Below are positions 37,372 to 46,425 of a stretch of 64,000 nucleotides of DNA, one piece after another (the first letter of the stretch is position 1; every line of letters begins with the position of its first letter). A program made the position numbers and the translations under genes. The stretch lies in the NCBI RefSeq assembly GCF_001815865.1, contig NZ_KV822195.1, positions 186,001 through 250,000 on the forward strand. The letters are read 5' to 3'. The notes beneath the pieces are model-generated. The model saw only the letters and a program-made list of their open reading frames with translations. It did no database searches and was not told where the DNA came from. Source of the stretch: Abiotrophia sp. HMSC24B09 (GTDB lineage: Bacteria > Bacillota > Bacilli > Lactobacillales > Aerococcaceae).

Positions 37372-38292
37372 ATGACTGAACAAAAGAAACACTTAACGAA
37401 ATCCGATCGTTTTAAGGTAATGTTGCGTTCTCAACTCCTTCAAGGGTCTTGGAACTATGAACGGATGCAGAATGGTGGTTGGGCTTATTCCTTAATCCCT
37501 GCCCTTAAGAAGTTATATCCGCAACGTGAGGAGGCTTCTGCAGCCCTCAAACGTCACCTTGAATTCTTCAACACTCACCCATACATTGCCGCTCCAATCT
37601 TAGGGGTAACCTTGGCGTTGGAAGAAGAAAGAGCCAATGGCGCATCAATTGACGATGCCGCTATCCAAGGGGTTAAAGTTGGGATGATGGGGCCTTTGGC
37701 CGGGATTGGTGACCCAGTCTTCTGGTTCACCGTTCGCCCAATCCTTGGGGCGATTGCTGCCTCTTTAGCAACGGGTGGCTCTATCTTAGCACCGCTCTTC
37801 TTCTTTGTAGTATGGAATGCCATTCGTATAGGCTTCCTCTGGTTTACACAAGAATTTGGTTATACTAAGGGTTCTGAAATCACCAACGACCTATCTGGCG
37901 GTATCTTGCAAACCTTAACCAAGGGGGCATCCATCTTAGGGATGTTCGTTATGGGGATTCTGGTTCCGCGCTGGACCTCCATTAACTTTGCGCCAGTCGT
38001 TTCGAATGTACCATTAGATGATAAGGCTTATATTCACTTCCCTGAAGGGCCAGTGGATGGTGCCACCTTACAGAAAATTTTGGGTGACATGGGTAATAAC
38101 TCTTTAACACCAAATAAGGTGACAACTTTACAAGACAACCTTAACATGTTAGTGCCAGGTTTGGCGGCTGTCCTCTTGACCTTCCTCTGCATGTGGTTAC
38201 TCAAGAAGAAAGTCAACCCAATCCTCATTATCTTCGGTCTCTTTGCTGCCGGGATTATTGGCTATGTCTTAGGCCTCTTCAAACCAGCCTAA
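37372..38292 (+). CDS. manN: Mannose-family PTS EIID component
   Basis: 306 residues, membrane partner of EIIC. N-terminus LTKSDRFKVMLRSQLLQGSWNYERMQ is the EIID signature, followed by FFNTHPYIAAPILG, GVKVGMMGPLAGIGDP and several C-terminal helices. Two in-frame ATGs exist at 37366 and 37372; the latter is 8 bases from AAGGAGG and is preferred. The EIIC stop overlaps the ribosome-binding site. Completes the operon before a terminator. No ManO-like regulator follows. Confidence 0.95.
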   Translation: MTEQKKHLTKSDRFKVMLRSQLLQGSWNYERMQNGGWAYSLIPALKKLYPQREEASAALKRHLEFFNTHPYIAAPILGVTLALEEERANGASIDDAAIQGVKVGMMGPLAGIGDPVFWFTVRPILGAIAASLATGGSILAPLFFFVVWNAIRIGFLWFTQEFGYTKGSEITNDLSGGILQTLTKGASILGMFVMGILVPRWTSINFAPVVSNVPLDDKAYIHFPEGPVDGATLQKILGDMGNNSLTPNKVTTLQDNLNMLVPGLAAVLLTFLCMWLLKKKVNPILIIFGLFAAGIIGYVLGLFKPA

Positions 38293-38312
38293 GCGCCTAA
38301 TAGTTAAAAAGC

Positions 38313-38357
38313 TAGACGGACTTTATCAGTTAAAGCTGATAGAGCCCGTCTCTTTTT
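38313..38357 (+). terminator. Terminator of the PTS operon
   Basis: AGACGG-a-CTTTATCAG, loop TTAAA, CTGATAGAG-c-CCGTCT, then CTTTTT. A ~15-bp interrupted stem with T tail. Confidence 0.9.
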
Positions 38358-38365
38358 GTATATAG

Positions 38366-38397
38366 CAAAAGAAAGTCAGGAAGTTTCACTTCCTGAC
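38366..38397 (-). terminator. Terminator of the penicillin-binding protein gene
   Basis: Read on the minus strand: GTCAGGAAGT, loop GAA, ACTTCCTGAC, then TTTCTTTT. It begins 14 bases past the gene's stop. Confidence 0.9.
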
Positions 38398-38410
38398 TCT
38401 CTCATTGTAC

Positions 38411-41400
38411 CTAGCGTTGGCCTGGTGTATTGTTTTGGTTGTTATTCTGGTTATTGTTGTTATTGTTACCACCTGGGGTCTCGTTGCCGTTACCCGGATT
38501 TTCGTTAGTGGCAGAAGAACTTGATGAGCTTGAAGAACTTGACGATTCTTGTTGACGTCGTTGATCTTCTTGGCGTCGTTGTTCTTCTAGTTGCGCACGG
38601 TAGGTGGACCAGAAGTTAGCCAATTCTTCATCCGTTGCACCGAATAAGAACTTGTAGTTCAATTCTGGAGCTGGATGGCTGACCTTGAAGAGATCCTTGT
38701 AGGTTGGACCGGTGATGGAAATAGTCCCGCCATTATCTAGACGCATGGTCCCTGGCTTAGTACCAGTTTGTTGTAAGACGTCCGTTTCTTGGACACTAGA
38801 TGGACGGCTGAATTTCCGGTCTACCCCAAAGATATCCGGACGGGCAGCATAGAGTTCATTGACTACATTAGCCCAATAACGTTGGCTCCGTTCACTTTCA
38901 CGACCGTAGCCGTCGTTGATATTGATGGTATAGTTTTGGAAACGGCTGTCATAGCCAATCCAAGAACCAATGGTGATACTTGGCGTTGAGGCAATGAACC
39001 AGACGTCCTTAGAGTTCTCACTAATCCCGGACTTAGCAATCCAGTCACCACCCATGGTCATGTAGCCCTTGGCAATCCGACCAGTACCTTCTGTCATGGT
39101 ATTACGTAGCATATCAATCATAAGGTAGTTGGAATCTTCACTGAAGATTTGGGTAGGGTTGCTTTGGTGCTGGAAGACTACATTACCAGCCGCATCTTCA
39201 ATCCGGTCGATAAAGTAGCCGTCATGGTAGTTACCATTATTGGCAAAGGTCGCGAAGGCCCGAGTTTCTTCTAGGACAGTTGGACCACTTGAAACCCCAC
39301 CAATGGCAAAGGCTAAGTTCTTGATGTCTTCTGGCGTATAGGAGGCAGCTGGGTTAAAGCCCATTTTTTCCAAATAGCCCATGACATCAACTGAGCGTTT
39401 TTGCATTTCTTGGTAGACCCGGACAGCAGGCAAGTTATCTGATTTATAGAGGGCAACCCGAGCTGATTCGGCGCCACCACTGACTACATTACCATAGTTA
39501 GTAGGGGACCAAGTCGTACCATCTTCGAAGGTTTGTGTAAATTCTGTATCTGGAATAACCGTCGATGGATTAATCAAGTTCTCCTGAATAGCAGGGCCGT
39601 ATACAGCTAACGGCTTAATGGTCGAACCTGGGGAACGACGAATACCAAAGGCGTGGTCGATTTGGTTATTCTCAAAATCCGTCCCTGCGATAAAGCCTAA
39701 GACTTTACCGGAGTTGTTATCCATGACTACCATCCCATTTTGAACCTTCTCAACATAGGAGGTTTCTTGGCCGGTTTCAGGGTCAGTATAGACGCCTTCA
39801 TAGGCCATCCCTAGGTCATTAATGTGTTTCTTAGCGGATTCCTGCAAGAGATCGTAGATCTGCTGGTCAATGGTTGTGTAAACCTTATAACCACCAGTCT
39901 TAAGTTGCTCTTCGGCTTCCTTATAGTATTGGTTGTACCAGTTGTCATCTTGATAAACTTGAGTCCAAGTTAATTTATCACGCTCAATATTGAGACGCAT
40001 GATTTGCTCGATAGCGCCTCGCTCCATTGCTCGGTAGAGGTAGGATTGTCGTGTGACACTTGGGCTGCCGGCTGGCAAGAAGTCAGCCTTAATATCATAG
40101 TTGAGAGCGGCTTGGTAGTCGGCCTCGCTAATTTTATGGTTACGGTACATGAAGTAGAGGACGTCCTTCATCCGGCCAATCCCGGCTGATAAGTCGGTCT
40201 TAAGCTCCCCGTTTTGTTGATAAGGGGTGTAATTGTAAGGGTCCTGCGGTAAGCCGACCAAGAAGGCTGCTTGAGCCAGGTTGACCTCGCTAGGCTTCTT
40301 ACCAAAAATCCCTTCTGAAGCTTTCTCAATCCCGGCTACGTTATCCCCGTTATGGTCACGACCAAATGGTGACACGTTGAGATAGGCAGTGAGGATTTCA
40401 TCCTTGCTGAAGAATTGCTCCAGACGGAGGGCCAAGAGAATTTCATTGGCTTTCCGGAAGAAGGTGACATCATTAGTTAAGAGACGTTGCTTGACCAATT
40501 GCTGGGTCAGGGTAGAACCACCGGTCCCGCTACCTGGTGACAAGACTTCCTGCAGGGTAGCCCGCAGAATTGCTTTAGGCACAACCCCCTTATGTTCATA
40601 GAAGGAAGAGTCCTCAGTCGATACCAGACCATTGACGATGTTAGGCGAGATATCTGACAGGCTAGTCACAGACCGAATGACATCGGCTTGAACGTTGGCA
40701 ATCGGTGTCCCGTTAGCATAGTAAATGGTGGATTGCTGTTCCAACTTGTTAATCTTGGCAGCCATTTCTTCACGATTAGGCACCTTGGTGTCAGAGACTA
40801 GGTGGGCAAAGTAACCAGCCCCGGCCCCAGCAGCTAAGGAACCTAAGAGCAGGCCAATCAAGACGATATAGAGGGCAATGCGGCGAACTACATTGACTGC
40901 CACATTAAGACCTAAGAAAATCTTTTCTCTGGCAGTGTAGTTAGACAGGTCAATGACCTTGGTCTTGGATTTGCCTTTATCTTTTGATTTGCGACGCTTG
41001 CGCTCTGAATCTTGGCTAGCACCAAGGCCGGCAGCAGCTAAGTCTAGGGCAGCTGGCGCGTGGTCATCAGATTCAGGTTCTGAATCCTGATTTTGAGACC
41101 ATTCTTCCACATCATGGCTTCGTTCGGGCTCAAGCTCGCTGGCTTGCGTTTGGTCAAAGTAATCTGGGTCCAAACTAGCTTGCTTGCTAGTCCTAGCCGT
41201 CCAAGCCAAGTCATAGTCGTCTGATCTTGAGTCTGAATCAGAATGTTCTGATTCATGCTGCTCTGAGGTCTCCTCAGCTAAGCTTGGCTCTAGATCTGAT
41301 GGTTCAGATGCTTGAGGAATCAAGTTTTCTTGACTAGCAACGAGTGACGCCGCTTCATAATCTGATTGCTGATCATGAGATTTTTCTTGATTAAGGTTAG

Positions 41401-42901
41401 CTTCAGCCTCAACTTCCGCTTGGGAACTTGTTGGCTCGATAGATAGGTCGTCCACTTCTTGATCCAAGTGATTTGGCTCATCTGGATGGCTTGAAGAAAC
41501 AGGCGCTTGTTCGGGTTCTGACTCAATTTCAAGTCTATCCTGAGATACTAGATCAGGTTCTTGATAGCTTGATCCTCTAGCACTTTCTAAGTGCTCAGCT
41601 TCTCGGCCCTGGCTTGAGTCATCTACAGCAGAGGCCTGGTTTGGCACCTCAATTGGTGTAATATTATCGAAAATGGACAAGAGCGAACTGAGTCGGGCAC
41701 GTCCTCGTGATGAAAGGTGAGGGCCTTCTTCCTGGCCTTCAGAGCTTCCTAGTGAATCTGCTGGATGTGAAGTGTTTGACTCCAGTTCCGTGCTGTGGTC
41801 ATTTGAGCTAGCGACTGACTCAGTAGGGGCCGGACTTTTAAGTTCAGCCACTTGGTCTTCTTTAGTTAGGTCTCTACTTGGTGTTAACAAGTCAGCGTCT
41901 AAAGGTTGATAGACACGGGACACTTCCTTCTTGTCTGAACTTGCAACTGGCTCGCTTTCTTCTCGGAGCTCATTGCTTGTTTTCTGCTCAAGGTCAAAAC
42001 TACGACGTCGTTCGCGTTCCTTTTGGATATCAGCAGGACTTGGCAGGGGCTGACTAGCCGTACCGTCTTGGTCGAGCTCAATGCGAGGTTGGTAAACGCG
42101 ACTAGCAGGCTTAGAACTAGCAGAAGATTCTGCAGATAAGTCTGGCATGTCAACAGGTCCAGCTAGGCCTAAGTCTGTGCTAGCTTCTTCTTCTGGATTT
42201 TGGTCGTAATGATCTCGACTGGTCATGCCGGCAAAGAGCCGACGCCGACGAGGGCCTTTGTCAGAAGACTCGGATGAGCCTGAAGTCTCTGGGCTTGATT
42301 CACTTGACTGCGCTAGTTCTGGCTTAGCCTTAGGCTCTGAAGGTTTAACAACTTTCTTCTTCTCGGCTTTTTCCTTGGCAGGACTAGCTGGACCTTTCTC
42401 TGTTTCCTCTTGGAAAAGATGAGATTGGAAGTCCTGGTCGGACACTTGGTTAGTCTGCTTATAAGGGTTGGCTTCATCAATACTTGGATTGAAGTTAGAG
42501 AAGAAGTCACGGACGCGTTTGACAGAGCGATCGATGAACTCGGAAGATTGAGCCATGACGGTCTTTTCATCCGACTTAGGTTGGTAATGCCAACTATCTT
42601 GATCCTGCTGACCTTGACTAGAGCTTGACTCAGTGGTCTGACTAGTCTCGGACTGGCCTTTGTTAGTTGAAGTAGATGCTTGATCATTACTTTCAGCGCT
42701 CGCTTGTCGAGCTTGTGCTTGTCTGCGGGAATAATCTTCGTAGAAATTATCCCAGCGTGATGGCTTAGAAGTTGCCTCGTTTGAAGGCGGGGTAGAATGA
42801 CCCCTTGAATCCTCTTTATCAGGCTCGATGTCAAAAGAGACATCATAGTAATGCTGGCCCGATTGTTCGGGCACTTTCTTTTTGTCATCGTCTAGTGTCA
42901 T
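38411..42901 (-). CDS. Class A penicillin-binding protein (PBP1A/2A type) with giant cytoplasmic N-terminus
   Basis: Bifunctional peptidoglycan polymerase. 1496 residues, about twice the family's usual 700-800. Residues 1 to about 660 are acidic, Ser/Glu/Gln-rich and probably disordered, with short conserved-looking islands (YYDVSFDIEPD, RWDNFYEDYSRRQ, SRVYQP twice, RRRLFAGMTSRDHYDQ, RLSSLLSIFDNITPIE) and a basic stretch ERKRRKSKDKGKSKTK just before the single membrane helix (about 675-700). Then GT51 transglycosylase with Glu763 in EDSSFYEHKG and GGSTLTQQLVKQ, and transpeptidase with Ser1093 in SPGSTIKP and K1290-S-G. The tail is Ser-, then Asn/Gly-rich. AGGTGAATGA precedes the start. Cotranscribed with trhO, 33 bases upstream. 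Confidence 0.92.
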   Translation of the reverse strand: MTLDDDKKKVPEQSGQHYYDVSFDIEPDKEDSRGHSTPPSNEATSKPSRWDNFYEDYSRRQAQARQASAESNDQASTSTNKGQSETSQTTESSSSQGQQDQDSWHYQPKSDEKTVMAQSSEFIDRSVKRVRDFFSNFNPSIDEANPYKQTNQVSDQDFQSHLFQEETEKGPASPAKEKAEKKKVVKPSEPKAKPELAQSSESSPETSGSSESSDKGPRRRRLFAGMTSRDHYDQNPEEEASTDLGLAGPVDMPDLSAESSASSKPASRVYQPRIELDQDGTASQPLPSPADIQKERERRRSFDLEQKTSNELREESEPVASSDKKEVSRVYQPLDADLLTPSRDLTKEDQVAELKSPAPTESVASSNDHSTELESNTSHPADSLGSSEGQEEGPHLSSRGRARLSSLLSIFDNITPIEVPNQASAVDDSSQGREAEHLESARGSSYQEPDLVSQDRLEIESEPEQAPVSSSHPDEPNHLDQEVDDLSIEPTSSQAEVEAEANLNQEKSHDQQSDYEAASLVASQENLIPQASEPSDLEPSLAEETSEQHESEHSDSDSRSDDYDLAWTARTSKQASLDPDYFDQTQASELEPERSHDVEEWSQNQDSEPESDDHAPAALDLAAAGLGASQDSERKRRKSKDKGKSKTKVIDLSNYTAREKIFLGLNVAVNVVRRIALYIVLIGLLLGSLAAGAGAGYFAHLVSDTKVPNREEMAAKINKLEQQSTIYYANGTPIANVQADVIRSVTSLSDISPNIVNGLVSTEDSSFYEHKGVVPKAILRATLQEVLSPGSGTGGSTLTQQLVKQRLLTNDVTFFRKANEILLALRLEQFFSKDEILTAYLNVSPFGRDHNGDNVAGIEKASEGIFGKKPSEVNLAQAAFLVGLPQDPYNYTPYQQNGELKTDLSAGIGRMKDVLYFMYRNHKISEADYQAALNYDIKADFLPAGSPSVTRQSYLYRAMERGAIEQIMRLNIERDKLTWTQVYQDDNWYNQYYKEAEEQLKTGGYKVYTTIDQQIYDLLQESAKKHINDLGMAYEGVYTDPETGQETSYVEKVQNGMVVMDNNSGKVLGFIAGTDFENNQIDHAFGIRRSPGSTIKPLAVYGPAIQENLINPSTVIPDTEFTQTFEDGTTWSPTNYGNVVSGGAESARVALYKSDNLPAVRVYQEMQKRSVDVMGYLEKMGFNPAASYTPEDIKNLAFAIGGVSSGPTVLEETRAFATFANNGNYHDGYFIDRIEDAAGNVVFQHQSNPTQIFSEDSNYLMIDMLRNTMTEGTGRIAKGYMTMGGDWIAKSGISENSKDVWFIASTPSITIGSWIGYDSRFQNYTININDGYGRESERSQRYWANVVNELYAARPDIFGVDRKFSRPSSVQETDVLQQTGTKPGTMRLDNGGTISITGPTYKDLFKVSHPAPELNYKFLFGATDEELANFWSTYRAQLEEQRRQEDQRRQQESSSSSSSSSSSATNENPGNGNETPGGNNNNNNQNNNQNNTPGQR

Positions 42902-42934
42902 TCATTCACCTACTTTCTTTATGGGGTATGGCTC

Positions 42935-43921
42935 TTAAGCCGTTACTTGATCATTTAGGGATTCGCCTAAGACATTGAGACGAGCTTCCCATTCTTGATT
43001 AGTCAATTTGTTTTCCGCAATGTAGCGGTTGCGTGGGTGGCGACGGCATTCTGGGCAGCAACCACGAACGTATTTGTCTTCATTTTCGACGCTAGCTAGG
43101 ATACGACGGTTACATTCTGGATTCCCACAGTTAACATAGCGTTCGCATGGGGTGCCATCGAACCAGTCTTTCCCGATTACAACAGGATCGACGTGGTTAA
43201 TGTCAACCGCAATCCGTTCGTCGAAGACGTACATCTTACCATCCCACAATTCGCCTTTTACTTCAGGGTCTTTACCATAGGTAGCAATCCCACCGTGGAG
43301 TTGGCCGACATCTTTATAACCTTCACGTACCATCCAACCGGAGAATTTCTCACAGCGGACACCACCTGTACAGTAGACAACGACACGCTTGTCCATGAAT
43401 TTTTCCTTGTTGTCGCGTACCCATTGTGGTAATTCGCGGAAATTACGAATGTCAGGACGGATGGCACCACGGAAGTGACCTAAGTCAAACTCATAGTCGT
43501 TACGTGTATCAAGGACAACGGTGTTTTCGTCAAGCAAAGCATCCTTGAATTCTTGTGGTGACAAGTAGGCACCAGTAGTTTCTAATGGGTTAATGTCGCT
43601 GTCGAAGTCGTTATCTTCTAAGCCCAAGTGGACAATTTCTTTTTTGTGACGAACGAACATCTTCTTGAAGGCTTGTTCTTCTTCTTCGTCAATCTTGAAC
43701 CAGAGGTCTTCCATACCTGGTAGGGAGTGAACATAGTCCATATATTTTTGAGTGGTTTCGTAGTCACCTGAGACAGTCCCGTTAATCCCTTCGCTTGAAA
43801 CGAGGATCCGGCCCTTAAGGCCAATAGACTTACAGAAGGCCAAGTGGTCAGCTGTAAACTTATCTGGGTTCTCGATGTTAACGTACTTGTAGTAAAGAAG
43901 CACGCGAATTGGTTTGGTCAT
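42935..43921 (-). CDS. trhO: tRNA uridine(34) hydroxylase, rhodanese-like
   Basis: O2-dependent formation of 5-hydroxyuridine at tRNA position 34 (YceA/TrhO family; prior name YbfQ in Gram-positives). 328 residues. N-terminal acylphosphatase-like part ([25 protein letters not shown]), rhodanese domain with active Cys in [12 protein letters not shown], and a C-terminal part with cysteine pairs ([22 protein letters not shown]) that could bind zinc. AAGGAGG upstream. First gene of a transcript that continues into the PBP gene. Confidence 0.94.
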   Translation of the reverse strand: MTKPIRVLLYYKYVNIENPDKFTADHLAFCKSIGLKGRILVSSEGINGTVSGDYETTQKYMDYVHSLPGMEDLWFKIDEEEEQAFKKMFVRHKKEIVHLGLEDNDFDSDINPLETTGAYLSPQEFKDALLDENTVVLDTRNDYEFDLGHFRGAIRPDIRNFRELPQWVRDNKEKFMDKRVVVYCTGGVRCEKFSGWMVREGYKDVGQLHGGIATYGKDPEVKGELWDGKMYVFDERIAVDINHVDPVVIGKDWFDGTPCERYVNCGNPECNRRILASVENEDKYVRGCCPECRRHPRNRYIAENKLTNQEWEARLNVLGESLNDQVTA

Positions 43922-43969
43922 AATTTACCTCCTTGTAGTTGCAAACTACATAAATTTATGGATAGTATC

Positions 43970-43998
43970 ATTATACGGCAAAAAAGGCTTGAGGACAA
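43970..43998 (-). promoter_or_regulatory. Promoter of trhO-PBP transcript
   Basis: On the minus strand TTGTCC (43998-43993), 17-base spacer, TATAAT (43975-43970). A 7-bp hairpin TGTAGTT-TGC-AACTACA lies directly before the AAGGAGG of trhO and might modulate translation. Confidence 0.75.
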
Positions 43999-44082
43999 CT
44001 TTTGAGCCGGTTTTTGCGCTATCTGTAAGAAACTTGTAACCTCCCTACACAATCCCCGTCTAAGTGGATCAAGTATGCCAAA

Positions 44083-44116
44083 AAAGCTGGCCAGATTAAT
44101 TCTGGGCCAGCTTTTG
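44083..44116 (-). terminator. Terminator of the MATE gene
   Basis: On the minus strand AAGCTGGCCCAG, loop AATTAAT, CTGGCCAGCTTTTTT. The upstream arm overlaps the last codons and the stop. Confidence 0.85.
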
Positions 44117-45451
44117 GTTGAAGCGTTCTTGCAGATGGTTTTTGTGATGATGATAGGCTGTTAACAAGGGAATGCAAGCGCCCAACCAGGCCAGGGGGCT
44201 GGCAATAGCGGGACCTACAAAACCTAAATATTGACTAAGAATCAGAGCGGCACTCATACGCATGGCCAGCTCCATAATGCCTGCAATAGTTGGAATCAAG
44301 CTATCGCCTAAGCCCTGTAAGGTATAGCGATAGATAAAGAGCAGAGCAAGTAACCAGTAGGCAGGCGCCGAACAGTAGAAGAAGACTTGACCGTAGTGAG
44401 CCATTTCCAGTCCTTGGCTACCTTCTGCGAAGAAGGTGACGACTTGGGCACCTGTCAGAGCTAGGATGACGCCAGAAACCAGCGCAACGCCTACAGACAA
44501 GAAGGTCATTTGGCGGACTCCTTGGCGGATGCGGTCAAATTGAGCGGCACCAAAGTTTTGCCCTACATAAGTTGCCATGGCAATCCCAAAGGACATGAGT
44601 ACTAAAATCACAATCTGTTCAATTTTAGAAGCGGCACCATAACTTGCGATAGCTAGAGGACCTAACTGATTGAGGGCCACTGTGACCGAAATGGAGCCAA
44701 TGGCAATAATAGAGGACTGGAAGGCCATTGGGAAGCCCATGTTGAGGTGATAGCGGACTTCTTCAGCTACCAGCATGGCCTTTTGCCAGGAAACCTGCAG
44801 TAGTGGCCAACGACGGTGAATGGCCCAGAGGCAAAGAATAACCGAGACAGCTTGTGACAAGACCGTCGCGAGGCCAGCACCCGCAACCCCCATGCCCACG
44901 TTCACGATGAAAACATAGTCTAAGACGATATTGGTTAAGGCCGCGATGATAAGAAAGTAGAGGGGCGTCCGGCTGTCTCCCAAGGCCCGCATCATGTTGC
45001 TCAGTAAATTGTAGAGCATGGTGACGGTACAAGCGCTGAAGATGACGATGAGATAATCGTAAGTATATTGAATGATTTCAGTCGGCGTCATCATGACTTC
45101 TAGAATTTGGCGGAGGAAGAAGGTAGACAGGAAGGTCAAGGCCATGGAAACGCAGAGCGCGATAGTCCAGGCAATGGTGACTGAACGCCGTACCTTATGG
45201 AAATCCCTAGCGCCAAAGGCTTGAGCCAAAGGAATACTTAACCCTGCCGTTAAGCCTTGAGCGAAGCCAAGAATCAGAAACATGACGCTGGATGAAGCAG
45301 AAATTCCTGCTAGGGCATCGCGCCCCATGGTGCGTCCAACAATAAAAGTGTCGACCATATTATAGACAAGCTGGAAGATATTGCCAATTAGGAGCGGAAT
45401 GGAGAAGTTAATAATGCGTTTGAGGGGGGACCCAGTGGTCATATTATGCAT
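44096..45451 (-). CDS. MATE family efflux transporter
   Basis: 451 residues, about twelve membrane helices, cation-coupled multidrug or metabolite exporter of the DinF/NorM superfamily (COG0534). N-terminus GSPLKRIINFSIPLLIGNIFQLVYNMVDTFIVGR (quoted in part: the P-L-L-x-x-N-x-x-x-x-x-x-N-x-x-D pattern) is typical. The start at 45451 is 6 bases after AAAGGAG; the frame continues upstream but without a site. That ribosome-binding site lies inside one arm of a perfect 16-bp inverted repeat. Substrate unknown. The small gene upstream on the same strand ends 93 bases before. Confidence 0.92.
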   Translation of the reverse strand: MHNMTTGSPLKRIINFSIPLLIGNIFQLVYNMVDTFIVGRTMGRDALAGISASSSVMFLILGFAQGLTAGLSIPLAQAFGARDFHKVRRSVTIAWTIALCVSMALTFLSTFFLRQILEVMMTPTEIIQYTYDYLIVIFSACTVTMLYNLLSNMMRALGDSRTPLYFLIIAALTNIVLDYVFIVNVGMGVAGAGLATVLSQAVSVILCLWAIHRRWPLLQVSWQKAMLVAEEVRYHLNMGFPMAFQSSIIAIGSISVTVALNQLGPLAIASYGAASKIEQIVILVLMSFGIAMATYVGQNFGAAQFDRIRQGVRQMTFLSVGVALVSGVILALTGAQVVTFFAEGSQGLEMAHYGQVFFYCSAPAYWLLALLFIYRYTLQGLGDSLIPTIAGIMELAMRMSAALILSQYLGFVGPAIASPLAWLGACIPLLTAYHHHKNHLQERFNQKLAQN

Positions 45452-45503
45452 AAGTGACTCCTTTATAGTCAGAATGAATACTCTGAGTATAAAGGAGTCA
45501 CTT
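45452..45503 (-). promoter_or_regulatory. Hairpin burying the MATE ribosome-binding site
   Basis: AAGTGACTCCTTTATA (45452-45467) and TATAAAGGAGTCACTT (45488-45503) are perfect complements over 16 bp; inside, TCAGA (45469-45473) pairs with TCTGA (45482-45486), leaving an 8-base loop. In the minus-strand mRNA the arm next to the start codon contains AAAGGAG, so the ribosome-binding site is fully paired. No T-tract follows, so it is not a terminator. Confidence 0.75.
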
Positions 45504-45543
45504 TGTAAAATCAAGTAGGTGTAGAGCTCTCTATCCTAGTAAG

Positions 45544-45816
45544 TTAGTCATCCCACTGAACGGTATAGTAGTCAGCATCTTTGGCTTGAATCAGGGGATA
45601 ATTGGTCCGGTAAATAGAGCCATCTTGGTCTTGCTCGAGGTACATGACAAAACCATTAGGGTAGAGAGACAGAATCTTGGAATAAACATGGTATTGGTCG
45701 ATAATGACAGTCTTGATTTCTTGGTCGCTGGCGAACCAGTCAGTTACCAGGTGGAAATAAGAACCGATGGAGACTTTGGTTTCATAAACAAGGGTCGTAA
45801 TAATGGATTGATTCAT
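45544..45816 (-). CDS. Small hypothetical protein
   Basis: 90 residues, no recognised family. AAAGGAGCGTTAACC precedes the start and a good promoter lies upstream, so it is likely a real gene. No signal peptide or membrane helix; composition is acidic and aromatic-rich (YHVYSKILSLYPNGFVMYLEQDQDG). The IIDQYHVYSKILSLYPNGFV part looks like a beta-strand-rich WYL- or SH3-like fold, but this is a guess. Between it and the MATE gene there is no terminator with a T-run, so read-through is possible. Confidence 0.6.
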   Translation of the reverse strand: MNQSIITTLVYETKVSIGSYFHLVTDWFASDQEIKTVIIDQYHVYSKILSLYPNGFVMYLEQDQDGSIYRTNYPLIQAKDADYYTVQWDD

Positions 45817-45848
45817 GGTTAACGCTCCTTTTTTTATAAGCTATTTCC

Positions 45849-45878
45849 ATTATAACAAGGAAATGGGGGCGGTTTCAA
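45849..45878 (-). promoter_or_regulatory. Promoter of the small hypothetical gene
   Basis: On the minus strand TTGAAA (45878-45873), 18-base spacer, TATAAT (45854-45849); transcription would start near 45842, only about 26 bases before the start codon. Confidence 0.7.
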
Positions 45879-45959
45879 ACAAAAATTCGAAACAAACTTA
45901 CAAATTCTTGTCGGATTGGGAAATTTTTGATTTATAAGCTATAAAAAGCGCATCAAACG

Positions 45960-45968
45960 TGCTATAAT
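45960..45968 (+). promoter_or_regulatory. Extended -10 promoter before HTH/DUF2187-like gene
   Basis: TGCTATAAT, an extended -10 element, about 40 bases before the start at 46008. The -35 region is AT-rich without a clear box. Confidence 0.55.
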
Positions 45969-46007
45969 AGGAATTAGAAACGGTTTCATTCAGAAAGGGT
46001 GGGTCGT

Positions 46008-46409
46008 ATGAGAGTCAAAGTCACTAAGTCAGAGCGCGAGCTCATTGAACGTGAGCTGAGACGGGGGACCACTAAGTCTCGGATAGCCTCCCTCTTGCAT
46101 GTCAATTTCGAGACGGGTTGCCAAATGATTCAGCGAGTCCGTGAACAGATTCGTCCTGAGATTGGTGACCAAATACGCTTTACCTTCCGGCAGGTCCATA
46201 TGCGGGGGACCATCCGTAAACTTCTGACCAACAGCGCTGTCGTCGACATCGATTGGCTCCGGTCAGATCCGACTATGAAGGATATTTGTACTAGCCGCAC
46301 CATCGTCAATTTCAAGGATATTGTCGCCTACATCAACTGTGAGCATCTTATTCAAGATGATGAAGAAGGGGAAGAGCCCCTAAGTCCTGCTGCTCAACAA
46401 GGGATTTAA
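46008..46409 (+). CDS. Hypothetical protein: HTH-like N-terminus with DUF2187-like C-terminus
   Basis: 133 residues. Start at 46008 with GAAAGGGTGGG upstream (a GTG at 45999 would lie inside that site). Residues about 5-45 read like a helix-turn-helix (TKSRIASLLHVNFETGCQMIQRVRE). Residues about 50-110 follow the small DUF2187/YkvS pattern: GDQIRF, G-T-I-R-K-L-x-x-N-S-A-V-V-D-I and then SRTIVNFKDIVAYI, as in IGDxIEF...NSVIVD...RTVVNHKxY. The tail is acidic (DDEEGEEP). Function unknown. Single-gene unit ending in a terminator shared with the convergent TPR gene. Confidence 0.6.
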   Translation: MRVKVTKSERELIERELRRGTTKSRIASLLHVNFETGCQMIQRVREQIRPEIGDQIRFTFRQVHMRGTIRKLLTNSAVVDIDWLRSDPTMKDICTSRTIVNFKDIVAYINCEHLIQDDEEGEEPLSPAAQQGI

Positions 46410-46425
46410 GCTGACAGCACTTAAT

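Noticed and set aside
41044..42888. Alternative frames inside the PBP N-terminal region
   Set aside because: Strongly biased composition follows from the repetitive coding frame; the real frame runs unbroken into the PBP domains.
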